From DATFVA01 sp963711455 (lineage in GTDB: Bacteria > Bacteroidota > Ignavibacteria > Ignavibacteriales > Ignavibacteriaceae): a stretch of DNA of 64,000 nucleotides. The stretch's first letter is position 1, and every line of letters starts with the position of its first letter. A program made the translations under genes and the position numbers. The notes beneath the pieces were generated by a model. That model saw only the letters and a program-made list of their open reading frames with translations, made no database searches and was not told the origin of the DNA. Below, piece by piece: positions 1-8,848 of this stretch. The stretch lies in the NCBI GenBank assembly GCA_963711455.1, contig CAVQEH010000009.1, positions 62,001 through 126,000 on the forward strand, in the 5' to 3' direction.

Positions 1-1497
1 CGGCCAGAGAAAATTTCCATCTTTATCCTTTCTAAACCAGTTTACATAGAAAATTTTCGGGAGTTTATTTTTATCTGCTGACTTCCCGATATTCAGCCAG
101 TGGTTAAAATAATCTCCCATGTTATATCCGCAAAACGGAAGCATAGCAAAAGGATCGTGCCTTACTTTGCCAGTTACTCCAACCGCTGCCGCAGTCATCT
201 CAGATGAAACTGCAGAACCCATAAATGTGCCATGCTGCCAGTTAAATGCCTGGTATACAAGAGGAATAGTTGTTGATCTTCTGCCGCCAAAAATTATAGC
301 TGATATCGGAACACCTTCAGAGTCTTCCCAATTAGGATCAACTACCGGGCATTGATTTGTTGGAGTTGTAAACCTTGAATTTGGATGTGCTGCATATTCT
401 TCAGATCCGGGTTTCCATTCGTGTCCCAACCAGTTTAATAGCTTAGCCGGTTTCCGTTTTGTCATTCCTTCCCACCAGACATCTCCTTCAGGTGTTAATG
501 CAGTATTTGTGAAGATAGAATTTTTTCTTATTGTTAACATTGCATTGGGATTGGTATCCATAGAAGTTCCAGGAGCTACTCCAAAAAATCCGGCTTCAGG
601 ATTTATAGCATAAAGACGACCATCTTCACCAAATTTCATCCAGGCAATATCATCTCCCACAGTCTCGACTTTCCATCCGGGTAAAGTAGGAGTAAGCATT
701 GCCAAATTCGTTTTACCACACGCACTCGGGAATGCTCCTGCAATATATTTTTTTTCACCTTCAGGATTAGTAATTCCAACTATCAACATGTGTTCAGCCA
801 GCCAGCCTTCTTTATTTGCCATGAAGGAAGCTATTCTTAATGCAAAACATTTTTTACCGAGCAAAGCATTTCCTCCATAACCACTTCCATATGACCAGAT
901 GCTTTTCTCTTCCGGGAAATGAACAATATATTTAGTTTCATTGCAGGGCCAGGGAACATCTTTGGTTCCAATTTCAAGAGGCATTCCAACTGAATGAAGG
1001 CATTCAACAAAATTTCCATTCCCGAGAACTTCAAGAACATCTTTTCCTATTCTTGTCATAATCTTCATACTGCATACTACATAGGGAGAATCGGTTAACT
1101 GAACTCCGATATGGGAAATATCTGATCCGAGCGGACCCATGCTGAAAGGAATTACATACATCATTCTTCCTTTCATACAACCGGTGAATAATTCTTTCAA
1201 GGTATTTTTCATTTTAACAGGATCTTCCCAATTGTTTGTCGGTCCTGCATCTATTTCTTTTTCAGTGCAAATAAAAGTGCGGTCTTCTACTCTTGCAACA
1301 TCTGAAGGATCTGAACGGCAAAAATAACTATTGGGTCTCAGTTGTTCGTCTAATTTGGTGAATGTTCCGCTCTCAATAAGTTTTTGAGCCAATTCATCGT
1401 ATTCTTTATCAGAACCATCACACCAATAGACTGATTCCGGCTGACACATTGATGCCATTTTATCAACCCAATCAGTTAATTTTTTATTTTGAATCAT
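1..1497 (-). CDS. pckG: Phosphoenolpyruvate carboxykinase (GTP), 3' end cut by window edge
   Basis: Converts oxaloacetate and GTP to phosphoenolpyruvate, the entry step of gluconeogenesis in the cytosol. The frame is open from the left edge to an ATG at 1495-1497, preceded by a GGAA ribosome-binding site, giving 499 residues. The family is usually about 600, so roughly 100 C-terminal residues lie outside the window. Visible signatures are the P-loop FPSACGKTN with its active-site cysteine (near 700-740), FGGRR, PFCGYNMGDY and NWFRKD, which mark the GTP form and not the ATP form. It is divergent from the mlaE-like gene. Identity is secure. Confidence 0.96.
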   Translation of the reverse strand, partial: MIQNKKLTDWVDKMASMCQPESVYWCDGSDKEYDELAQKLIESGTFTKLDEQLRPNSYFCRSDPSDVARVEDRTFICTEKEIDAGPTNNWEDPVKMKNTLKELFTGCMKGRMMYVIPFSMGPLGSDISHIGVQLTDSPYVVCSMKIMTRIGKDVLEVLGNGNFVECLHSVGMPLEIGTKDVPWPCNETKYIVHFPEEKSIWSYGSGYGGNALLGKKCFALRIASFMANKEGWLAEHMLIVGITNPEGEKKYIAGAFPSACGKTNLAMLTPTLPGWKVETVGDDIAWMKFGEDGRLYAINPEAGFFGVAPGTSMDTNPNAMLTIRKNSIFTNTALTPEGDVWWEGMTKRKPAKLLNWLGHEWKPGSEEYAAHPNSRFTTPTNQCPVVDPNWEDSEGVPISAIIFGGRRSTTIPLVYQAFNWQHGTFMGSAVSSEMTAAAVGVTGKVRHDPFAMLPFCGYNMGDYFNHWLNIGKSADKNKLPKIFYVNWFRKDKDGNFLWP

Positions 1498-1704
1498 AAA
1501 ATTCCTTTCGCAGTTTTTATTTAAAAGAATAGAAACAGAATTTCCGTATCAGAAAAATCCGGTTATCTATAAGTTGTTTTGTAATTAGCTCTTATTGAAT
1601 TATTAAAGATAATATTTCCAACTTAGGTTACAAAATTTTGTCATCGAGATTCTCTGTAAAATGATGTGTTTGTAAAAATTTATTAAATTTGGTTCATTAT
1701 TAAT

Positions 1705-2490
1705 ATGAGCTTGAACAATATGTCCCGTTTCTTTCAGTATATTGGAATTAAAACGATTGCACTCTTCAGGGAAATAGGACAGGTTTCCCGCCTTCAATGG
1801 GATATTATTAGAAGTTTCCCTTCTATTCCACGTAGCAGAAAAATTATTTTTTATCAAATGGAGCATATTGGTGTAAATTCACTTCCGCTGGTACTTATCA
1901 TTGCTGTTTTTACGGGAGCTGTTGCAGCCTGGCAGGCAGCATATCAATTAAAAGGAGTAGCTCCTATGTCGTTTCTCGGTGCTGCCACAAGCCGTGCAAT
2001 TGTAACTGAACTTGGTCCTGTCTTAACTGGAATTGTAATTGCCGGCAGGGTAGGAGCATCAATAGCTGCCGAACTTGGCACCATGAAAGTAACTGAACAA
2101 ATAGATGCACTTGAAACTATGGCAATCAGTCCTGTAAGATATCTTGCAATGCCGAGATTTCTTGCAGCAGTTTTAATGATGCCTCTGCTTGTTACATTTG
2201 CTGATGTAATAGCTGTTATAGGTGCTTATATTGTTTCAAACTATTTTCTTGGTGTTTCTTATGCTGTTTTCTTTTCTTCGGTAAAAAGATTTTTTGAAAT
2301 TCCTGATTTTGTTTCCGGGCTGATTAAAACAATAGTTTTCGGGGGAGTAACTTCTTTACTTGGATGTCATATAGGGTTCAGAACAGAAGGCGGTGCTGAA
2401 GGCGTAGGACAGGCAACTATCCGTTCATTTGTACTTTCTGCGGCACTTATTCTTATCCTTGATTACATACTTTGGATGTTAATATTTTGA
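1705..2490 (+). CDS. mlaE: MlaE/YrbE-family ABC transporter permease
   Basis: Inner-membrane permease of the MlaE (DUF140) family, which moves phospholipids between inner and outer membrane together with an MlaF ATPase and an MlaD substrate-binding protein. The 261-residue protein has the family length, several hydrophobic segments, and the conserved C-terminal part with GGVTSLLGCHIGFR and GGAEGVGQAT followed by a last membrane helix. ATG at 1705 is used; ATG at 1720 is an alternative. The usual mlaF and mlaD genes do not follow: the next gene is a branched-chain aminotransferase 252 bases away, so the partners must be elsewhere. Confidence 0.9.
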   Translation: MSLNNMSRFFQYIGIKTIALFREIGQVSRLQWDIIRSFPSIPRSRKIIFYQMEHIGVNSLPLVLIIAVFTGAVAAWQAAYQLKGVAPMSFLGAATSRAIVTELGPVLTGIVIAGRVGASIAAELGTMKVTEQIDALETMAISPVRYLAMPRFLAAVLMMPLLVTFADVIAVIGAYIVSNYFLGVSYAVFFSSVKRFFEIPDFVSGLIKTIVFGGVTSLLGCHIGFRTEGGAEGVGQATIRSFVLSAALILILDYILWMLIF

Positions 2491-2679
2491 AATTTATATG
2501 TTTTTAATTTTTATTCTTACTTTTTTGTATAAAATTGTTCAACCACTCTTTCTTCCTTGGTACATGAGGTGTATATCATAAATCGATATTCTGATAGCTT
2601 ATATATTGAAGTTAAATAAATCAGAAAAATCATGATAAATCATTTCTCTTTCCCGCTTACTTTTTCCGGGACAAATAGG

Positions 2680-2708
2680 TTTAATTTTTCATGGATTTTA
2701 TGTATAAT
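2680..2708 (+). promoter_or_regulatory. Candidate sigma-70 promoter for ilvE
   Basis: A perfect TATAAT (2703-2708) lies 17 bases after a weak TTTAAT (2680-2685), about 35 bases before the ilvE ATG. The 2491-2742 intergenic region holds no gene that I can support. Without a good -35 this is only a candidate. Confidence 0.35.
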
Positions 2709-2742
2709 TAAGTAAAACTTATTTATTAATTAGGTGCCTGCC

Positions 2743-3819
2743 ATGGAAAAAATAAAATATCAGATAAAAGAAAGAGCAGAAAAAGTTGCTCTACCTGACA
2801 AGCTGGGTTTTGGAGTAATATTTACTGATCATGTTTTTGAAATGGACTTCAACCCGAAGCAAGGCTGGCATAATCCTGTAATAAAACCTCTTGAAGATCT
2901 TTCTATACATCCCGCAACAATGTTTGTTCATTATGGACAGGCTATTTTTGAAGGATTGAAAGCTTATAAAACAGAGAATGGCGATGTTGTAATATTCAGA
3001 CCCGATGAACATTTTAAAAGACTTAACCGCTCGGCAAAACGTATCTGCATTCCTGAAGTGGATGTAGATTTCATGCTTCATGCCTTAAACGAATTAGTCG
3101 CAATTGAACAAAACTGGATTCCAACAAAAAAAGGAGAATCACTTTATATTCGTCCTTTTATTTTTGGAACAGATGAAGTGCTGGGTGTACGTCCTTCAAT
3201 TACTTATAAACTTATAATTTTACTTTCACCGGTTGGGGCTTATTATCCTGAAGGATTTAAACCGGTTAAAATTCTTGCTCAGGATGAGTTTGTAAGAGCC
3301 GTGCGTAAAGGTTTAGGCGAATGCAAAACTCCTGCCAATTATGCAGCAAGTCTTCTTGCATCTCAACAGGCAAGGGATAAAGGTTTTACACAGGTATTAT
3401 GGCTTGACGGAGTTGAACAGAAATATATTGAAGAAGTCGGAACAATGAATATTTTTATCCGCTTCAAAAATGAAATTGCAACTCCAAAACTTAACGGAAG
3501 TATTCTTCCCGGAATTACAAGAAAGTCTGTACTTCAAATACTTAATGATTGGGAAATGAAGGTAACTGAAAGACTGGTTCCCATACAGGAAGTAGTAGAT
3601 GAATATAAAAAAGGAAATGTGCTGGGAGTATTTGGAACCGGAACTGCTGCAGTAATCTCTATGGTAGGATTGCTGAGCTATAAAGATATTGAGATGAAGT
3701 TTGAAGATGATAATTTTGCATTGAAGCTTTTCAATGAAATTACTTCCATTCAGTATGGTGAAAAACCCGATCGTTATAACTGGTTAACTTATGTGGAAAA
3801 AAAACAGGTTGAAGTTTAA
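2743..3819 (+). CDS. ilvE: Branched-chain amino acid aminotransferase
   Basis: PLP enzyme of fold type IV that transfers the amino group between glutamate and the 2-oxo acids of leucine, isoleucine and valine, in the cytosol. The PLP lysine is in GECKTPANYAAS, and the EEVGTMNIF and FGTGTAAV cofactor-binding motifs follow, as in the longer eukaryote-like BCAT group. I start at ATG 2743 because AGGTG (2732-2736) sits 6 bases upstream; the in-frame GTG at 2734 lies inside that ribosome-binding site. The result is 358 residues, normal for the family. A good terminator follows. Confidence 0.93.
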   Translation: MEKIKYQIKERAEKVALPDKLGFGVIFTDHVFEMDFNPKQGWHNPVIKPLEDLSIHPATMFVHYGQAIFEGLKAYKTENGDVVIFRPDEHFKRLNRSAKRICIPEVDVDFMLHALNELVAIEQNWIPTKKGESLYIRPFIFGTDEVLGVRPSITYKLIILLSPVGAYYPEGFKPVKILAQDEFVRAVRKGLGECKTPANYAASLLASQQARDKGFTQVLWLDGVEQKYIEEVGTMNIFIRFKNEIATPKLNGSILPGITRKSVLQILNDWEMKVTERLVPIQEVVDEYKKGNVLGVFGTGTAAVISMVGLLSYKDIEMKFEDDNFALKLFNEITSIQYGEKPDRYNWLTYVEKKQVEV

Positions 3820-3847
3820 TTAGTTGTAATTATTTCTTTCCATTTAT

Positions 3848-3874
3848 AAGGCTGTCTGAAAAGGCGGCCTTTTT
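3848..3874 (+). terminator. Rho-independent terminator after ilvE
   Basis: A 9-bp stem AAGGCTGTC / GGCGGCCTT (two G-U pairs) with loop TGAAAA is followed directly by a T run. It separates ilvE from the lexA promoter. Confidence 0.8.
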
Positions 3875-3901
3875 AATTTTAAAATTTTTTTTCATCCCCT
3901 C

Positions 3902-3930
3902 TTGACAAGTGTTCAAATGTGCACTATATT
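3902..3930 (+). promoter_or_regulatory. lexA promoter (TTGACA-17-TATATT)
   Basis: A consensus TTGACA (3902-3907) is followed by an exact 17-base spacer and TATATT (3925-3930). Transcription would start near 3937, leaving a leader of under 20 bases before the lexA ATG at 3954. The spacer is occupied by the first palindromic operator. The same -35/-10 pair and spacing recur before prs. Confidence 0.8.
3908..3925 (+). promoter_or_regulatory. Candidate LexA operator 1
   Basis: The 18-bp imperfect palindrome AGTG-TT-CAAATG-TG-CACT fills the spacer between the lexA -35 and -10. It shares the form AGTG-NN-CAA(A/T)TG-NN-CACT with a second copy 26 bases downstream. It does not match the E. coli CTGT-N8-ACAG or the Gram-positive GAAC-N4-GTTC boxes. 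Its place in the lexA promoter suggests autoregulation. Confidence 0.6.
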
Positions 3931-3933
3931 AGC

Positions 3934-3951
3934 AGTGAACAATTGAGCACT
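3934..3951 (+). promoter_or_regulatory. Candidate LexA operator 2
   Basis: AGTG-AA-CAATTG-AG-CACT is a palindrome with the same AGTG/CACT arms and CAA-TG core as operator 1. It lies in the same orientation with centres 26 bases apart. It covers the expected transcription start and ends two bases before the lexA ATG, so bound repressor would block initiation. Confidence 0.6.
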
Positions 3952-3953
3952 AT

Positions 3954-4592
3954 ATGAAACAGGAATTAACAGAACGTCAGCAGGAGATTTTGAGCTTTAT
4001 TCTTCAATTCAGAGATGAGAATGGTTATCCTCCTACTCTAAGGGAAATGGGAAAAAGATTTGGAATCTCATCAACCTTTGGAGTAAAACGTCATTTAGAT
4101 GCACTTGTAAAAAAAGGTTACCTGAATATTGAAAGTAATGCGAGCAGGGGAATATCGGTCGTTCGTGATGAACCGGTTAAAATAGAGGAAGAAAGAAATG
4201 ATATCTTCCGGAAAATTCCGATTGTTGGTCGCGTAGCTGCAGGTTCACCAATACTTGCAATGGAAAATATTGAAGGTAGTATTGTTATCGATTCGGCATT
4301 TATGAAAAAAACTGAAGATTGTTTTGCACTAAAAGTTAAAGGGGATTCAATGGTTAATGCCGGAATATTCGAAAATGACCTTGTGATCGTTACCCCACGA
4401 AATGATGCTTCTAATGGGGATATTATTGTTGCAATGATTGATGATGAGGTAACTGTTAAGACACTTGAAAGAAAGAATGACAGAATGAGACTTCTTCCGC
4501 AGAATGAAAATTATCAGCCAATTGAAATCAGTGAGACTAAAGAATTTAAAATAGTAGGAAAAGTTACCGGTGTTGTCCGGTGGTTAAATTAA
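3954..4592 (+). CDS. lexA: LexA repressor / self-cleaving S24 peptidase
   Basis: SOS-response repressor. The N-terminal winged helix (about 1-70) binds operators and the C-terminal S24 domain cleaves itself when RecA filaments form on damaged DNA. The cleavage bond is visible as Ala96-Gly97 (VAAGSP), with catalytic Ser132 (GDSM) and Lys169 (VKT). At 212 residues it has normal length. Two palindromes sit in its promoter. The leader is very short and has only a weak ribosome-binding site (GAG). Two small genes follow closely (12 and 11 bases apart) and are probably co-transcribed. Confidence 0.96.
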   Translation: MKQELTERQQEILSFILQFRDENGYPPTLREMGKRFGISSTFGVKRHLDALVKKGYLNIESNASRGISVVRDEPVKIEEERNDIFRKIPIVGRVAAGSPILAMENIEGSIVIDSAFMKKTEDCFALKVKGDSMVNAGIFENDLVIVTPRNDASNGDIIVAMIDDEVTVKTLERKNDRMRLLPQNENYQPIEISETKEFKIVGKVTGVVRWLN

Positions 4593-4603
4593 ACGGAGAT
4601 AAA

Positions 4604-4852
4604 ATGAAATCAGAATTATTTTCAGCAGCCATAATGAATAGAAACAGGGTACGCTTTTTGTACAAGTTAAATGAAGTTGTACTTGATCCTTATTATATAA
4701 CCCGTGAGAAAAACGGAAAAAAGGTCATTTACGGCAGAACAAATAATTCAAACGAAATAAAAAAGTTTGAATATGACCGGATAGTAAATATCAGAATTCT
4801 TAGGAGAGTGAAATTTTCACCGATAATTCCTTTATTGACGAGAGCTGTTTAA
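4604..4852 (+). CDS. Small WYL-like domain protein
   Basis: 82-residue protein of uncertain role. ATG at 4604 follows the ribosome-binding site CGGAGA; an in-frame GTG at 4580 would overlap lexA and is less likely. The pattern RNRVRFLY...LDPYYITREKNGKKVIYGR...KFEYDRI resembles the core of WYL domains, small SH3-like ligand-sensing modules found in transcription regulators and defence proteins. It stands alone without a DNA-binding domain. The gap to lexA is 12 bases and to the next gene 11 bases, which suggests one DNA-damage-controlled operon. The WYL assignment is pattern-based and needs profile support. Confidence 0.6.
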   Translation: MKSELFSAAIMNRNRVRFLYKLNEVVLDPYYITREKNGKKVIYGRTNNSNEIKKFEYDRIVNIRILRRVKFSPIIPLLTRAV

Positions 4853-4862
4853 GGAGGCTTTT

Positions 4863-5291
4863 ATGAATACGCTGAAAAGAAAAACAATAGATTATTTGAT
4901 AGAACAATTCTGGAAGAATGGTTATTTAACTGTTAGCAGAAAGTTCGGGACGTATCTTCCCGAACCGGAAAAAATAGGCTGCTTTGATGTTGATATAATT
5001 GCAAGGCAGGGAAAAGATTATGCTCTTGGTATTACACTAACAGAAGAAGATTTCAGAGATCCAAAACTTCTTGACAGGATAACATTTCTTGCTACAAGGC
5101 ATACAAAGTTTACTCAGAAACCCGTGCTGCTTTATATCGGTGTACCTGATGAACATTTATTACTTGCGAAAGGATTGCTTGATTCACTTTCAAATGAAAT
5201 TAAAACTAATATTAAATTATTTAACCTTGTGGAAAAATCTCTTCCCCAGTTAAGTCATTCCAGGAAAACCCGTAAAGTTCCCATCTCCTGA
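4863..5291 (+). CDS. Hypothetical protein, possible degenerate PD-(D/E)XK fold
   Basis: 142-residue soluble protein that I do not recognise. A very strong ribosome-binding site, AAGGAGG at 4851-4857, overlaps the stop of the upstream gene, so translation is probably efficient and coupled. The segment GCFDVDIIARQGKDYALGIT has the strand-Asp-strand layout of restriction-endonuclease-like folds (as in DVDIIA...), but the usual E-x-K is replaced by G-I-T, so if related it would be catalytically inactive. Being third in the lexA unit suggests a role linked to DNA damage; that is inference. Confidence 0.55.
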   Translation: MNTLKRKTIDYLIEQFWKNGYLTVSRKFGTYLPEPEKIGCFDVDIIARQGKDYALGITLTEEDFRDPKLLDRITFLATRHTKFTQKPVLLYIGVPDEHLLLAKGLLDSLSNEIKTNIKLFNLVEKSLPQLSHSRKTRKVPIS

Positions 5292-5460
5292 TTTCGTTTT
5301 TTCCTGATACCGTCTTTGCGGGCTAACCTTTTTTTACCTTTTATTATTCAACCAGCACTGTATATTTGTACCTGATAACTCTAAGTAAGTCTGTTTGTCT
5401 ACCTTGACATTCAGAGGGGTTAGGGTTAATTTTACAAGCTTAATCAATTTAGGACAGAAT

Positions 5461-6279
5461 TTGGTTAAACAGACCGAACAAGATGAAAAACTTCAGCACG
5501 ATTTAAAAAATTCTGGTGAAATCCCCGTACACATTGCGATCATAATGGATGGTAACGGGAGATGGGCACGCAAAAAAGGTTTACCGCGTGCAGCCGGTCA
5601 TAAGAGAGGCGTTGATACTGTTAGAGATATGGTGGAAGCTTGTGCTCAGTTAGGAGTTAAGTATCTTACCCTTTATACATTTTCAACTGAAAACTGGAAA
5701 AGACCGAAAGATGAAGTTTCTACTTTAATGAGACTTCTTCTTAAAAGTCTGAAAGACCGTACTGATGAGTTGATGGAGAATGATATAAAGCTTACAACAA
5801 TAGGCGATATAAATTCTCTTCCGGAACAAGTACAGAAGCAGCTTAAAGAAGATATAAAGAGGACACGCAATAATAGAAAGATGACTTTAAATCTTGCTCT
5901 TAGCTACAGCGGAAGATGGGAAATAATGGAAGCAATAAAAAAAGTTGCAGAGAGAGTAGCCAAAAAAGAATTATCAATTGAAAATATTAATGACGAAACT
6001 TTTTCAGGCTTTCTTACGACTAAAGATATGCCAGACCCTGATTTGCTAATCAGAACAAGCGGAGAATTCAGGGTTAGTAATTTTCTTCTTTGGCAGATTG
6101 CCTATACTGAATTTTACATAACCGATGTCTACTGGCCCGCATTTAAAAGAATTAATCTTTATGAAGCAATTAAGAGCTTTCAAAAAAGAGAGCGAAGATT
6201 CGGTAAGGTAAGTGAACAATTAAAAAAGAATGAAAAAGGCTTAAAGAATGTTTCAAACCTCCCACAAGAAACTGTTTAA
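5461..6279 (+). CDS. uppS: Isoprenyl transferase (undecaprenyl diphosphate synthase)
   Basis: Adds isopentenyl units in cis to farnesyl diphosphate to make the C55 lipid carrier for peptidoglycan and LPS sugars. The signature IMDGNGRWA carries the catalytic Asp, and RTSGEFRVSNFLLWQ with TEFYIT and WPAF is the substrate-binding C-terminal region. There is no in-frame ATG before the catalytic motif. TTG 5461 is chosen because AGGA (5451-5454) lies 6 bases upstream, giving 272 residues; TTG 5395 would add 22 more. The 3' end overlaps bamA by 32 bases. It leads the envelope-biogenesis block. Confidence 0.93.
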   Translation: MVKQTEQDEKLQHDLKNSGEIPVHIAIIMDGNGRWARKKGLPRAAGHKRGVDTVRDMVEACAQLGVKYLTLYTFSTENWKRPKDEVSTLMRLLLKSLKDRTDELMENDIKLTTIGDINSLPEQVQKQLKEDIKRTRNNRKMTLNLALSYSGRWEIMEAIKKVAERVAKKELSIENINDETFSGFLTTKDMPDPDLLIRTSGEFRVSNFLLWQIAYTEFYITDVYWPAFKRINLYEAIKSFQKRERRFGKVSEQLKKNEKGLKNVSNLPQETV

Positions 6280-8755
6280 TTACTCTATTCTTATATTCTT
6301 ATTCCTTTTGAGCTGCGGCAATTTGCTTGCTCAAACCGGACAAACAAAAGTTTATAAGATACTCGGGATATCCGTTGAAGGTAATAAATCCGCCGATGCA
6401 AGTACAATTATTGCTAACAGTGGATTAAAGGTTGGAGATGAAATTCAGGTGCCTGGCGACCAGACAATGAACGCCATTAAACAATTATGGGCTTTAAATA
6501 TTTTTGCTGATGTGCAGGTTTTAATAGAAAAGCAGCTTGATACGGGAGTCTTTCTTTTAATTAAGGTTCAGGAATATCCTAGATTTGAAAAGCTTGTCAT
6601 TGAAGGCAATGACGAAATCAGTACCGATGATATTGAGAAAAAATCCGATTTTATACGTGGACAGATTCTAAAGCCGCAGGCAATTGCAAACTTTGAGCTG
6701 CAGATTCTTAAGCTTTATGCTGATGATGGATACTTAAATGCAAAAGTTAATACTCAAAGATTTGATTATTTCAGGGCTGATACTACAGAAGATGAAATCA
6801 TAGTTACCTGGAGAAATGAAAAAGATTTATCTGATGAGTACAATGTAAATTATGAAAAGAGTGAAATTTCTTACTCTGATTTGATAGCGAGAATTAAGGA
6901 GCGGATTCTTCTTAAAATTGTTGTTGATGAAGGTGAAGAAGTTACTGTAAGAAAAATTGAATTTACAGGTAACCATGCTTTTGATGCTTCCGACCTAAGA
7001 GGGGCCATGGATGCAACTGAAGAATCAAAGTGGTGGAAATTCTGGAAGAGCGCACAATTTCATCCTGATAAATATAAAGATGATAAAGACCTGATTGTAA
7101 AATTTTATCAGAGAAATGGTTACAGGGACGCAGAAATTATTTCCGATTCCCTTATATATTATAATGATAATAAAGATCTGGAAATATTAATAAATGTATT
7201 TGAGGGTCCGCAATACAAAGTTAGGAATATAACCTTTGCCGGTAATACAGTTTTCAGTGATGCTGCTTTAAGGCAACGGCTTGATTTTGCTAAAGGCGAT
7301 ATTTTCGATTATGATAAATTTGAAAAAAATCTCCATGGAAATGAAAAACAAACCGACCTCTCTTCTCTGTACCTTGACAATGGATATCTGACATTCAATG
7401 TTCAGGAAACTGAACAAAAAGTACCGCCCGATTCAATAGATATTGCTATACGGATTGATGAAAGAAACCAGTTTAAAGTTGGGAAAGTTGATATAACCGG
7501 AAACGATAAAACAAAAGATAAAGTTATAAGAAGAGAATTATATACCGTCCCTGGCGATTACTTTAACCGCGGATTACTTTTAAGAAGCATCCAGCAGCTT
7601 GCAAATCTTCAGTACTTTAATGTTGAAAAGCTGTATGGACCGGAAGCTATCGATTATTCGCTTTCAAATGACAGTACTGTAAATGTCGTTTTCAATGTTG
7701 AAGAAAAATCAAGCGATTATCTTAATGCCTCTGTAGGTTACAGTGGTAGTTTTGGTTTTAGTGGTTCAGTTGGAATTACGTTAACAAATTTTTCTCTGGC
7801 AGAACCATTTAGACTTGGCGGCGGACAGGTATTGAGCTTTAACTGGCAGTTTGGTGTCGGTAGTCTATACCGCACTTTTACACTTGGGTTTACCGAGCCT
7901 TGGTTTATGGATACACCAACTCTTGTCGGGGCAGAAATTTTTGATACCCGTATTGCTTATGGTTATGATATGCGCCAGTCCGGTGGATCATTAAAGGTAG
8001 GAAGAAGATTAAAATGGCCGGATGATTTCTTTTATATTCAGGGACTTTTTAAATTCCAGTACAATGATGTATTTAACGGGCAGAATTATTATCCGGTAGG
8101 TTTATCAAGGCAGTACACTGTTGGTGCTACAATTTCAAGAAAAGATATTGATAACCCTATTTTCCCATCTACAGGTTCCAATGTTTCATTAGATGGGGAA
8201 CTTTCCGGCGGTCCTCTGCTTCCCGGTGACGTCGATTATTACAAGTTAGGTTTTAGCGCTGAATGGTATAAAAGACTTTTCAATTCAAACAGGATAGTTC
8301 TTTATACTCTTGCAAATCTCGGTTACTTAGAAGAGCTTGTTAAAGGAACACCTATCATTCCTTCCGAATTTTTTTACATGGGGGGCAATGGTTTGATAAT
8401 CGCTACTACTCCACTCAGAGGTTACGATGATCAAACTGTCGGACCAAGAAATTCTGCGGGAAATATTATTGGAGGAAAAGTAATGTCGAGGTATACTGCC
8501 GAATTAAGATTCGCGGTTACACTTGAACCAATTCCTCTTTACCTCCTCGCTTTTGCGGAAGCAGGAAATGTATGGCAGAATTTGAACAGAACCGATCCTT
8601 TTGATCTTAGAAGATCGGTAGGAGTTGGAGCAAGAATTTTAATTAACCCGATTGGATTAATAGGATTTGATCTGGGTTATGGTTTTGACAGACAATTAGT
8701 TGAGGGTAAGGATCCGGCCTGGCTGTTCCATTTTCAATTTGGCAAAGGATTTTAA
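6248..8755 (+). CDS. bamA: Outer membrane protein assembly factor BamA
   Basis: Central component of the BAM machine that folds beta-barrel proteins into the outer membrane. A signal peptide of about 29 residues ends in LLAQ. Five POTRA-like repeats follow (each starting with a pattern such as VRKIEFTGN or FKVGKVDITGN), and from about residue 487 a 16-strand Omp85 barrel that includes PLRGYDD, the counterpart of the loop-6 VRGF motif. The last residue is Phe, as expected for a barrel. The 835-residue length is normal. Its placement before skp and lpxD is the widely conserved order. Confidence 0.95.
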   Translation: MFQTSHKKLFNYSILIFLFLLSCGNLLAQTGQTKVYKILGISVEGNKSADASTIIANSGLKVGDEIQVPGDQTMNAIKQLWALNIFADVQVLIEKQLDTGVFLLIKVQEYPRFEKLVIEGNDEISTDDIEKKSDFIRGQILKPQAIANFELQILKLYADDGYLNAKVNTQRFDYFRADTTEDEIIVTWRNEKDLSDEYNVNYEKSEISYSDLIARIKERILLKIVVDEGEEVTVRKIEFTGNHAFDASDLRGAMDATEESKWWKFWKSAQFHPDKYKDDKDLIVKFYQRNGYRDAEIISDSLIYYNDNKDLEILINVFEGPQYKVRNITFAGNTVFSDAALRQRLDFAKGDIFDYDKFEKNLHGNEKQTDLSSLYLDNGYLTFNVQETEQKVPPDSIDIAIRIDERNQFKVGKVDITGNDKTKDKVIRRELYTVPGDYFNRGLLLRSIQQLANLQYFNVEKLYGPEAIDYSLSNDSTVNVVFNVEEKSSDYLNASVGYSGSFGFSGSVGITLTNFSLAEPFRLGGGQVLSFNWQFGVGSLYRTFTLGFTEPWFMDTPTLVGAEIFDTRIAYGYDMRQSGGSLKVGRRLKWPDDFFYIQGLFKFQYNDVFNGQNYYPVGLSRQYTVGATISRKDIDNPIFPSTGSNVSLDGELSGGPLLPGDVDYYKLGFSAEWYKRLFNSNRIVLYTLANLGYLEELVKGTPIIPSEFFYMGGNGLIIATTPLRGYDDQTVGPRNSAGNIIGGKVMSRYTAELRFAVTLEPIPLYLLAFAEAGNVWQNLNRTDPFDLRRSVGVGARILINPIGLIGFDLGYGFDRQLVEGKDPAWLFHFQFGKGF

Positions 8756-8848
8756 AACGAAAAAAGTATTTTTATTGTAAATTATATCCTGAAAGATTTA
8801 AGTTTTCAAACTTAGATAATTTTAATTCAATAATTTGAGGTAAATGTA

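Noticed and set aside
1498..1704. Promoters in the pckG/mlaE divergent gap
   Set aside because: AT-rich throughout, but no -35/-10 pair good enough to report on either strand.
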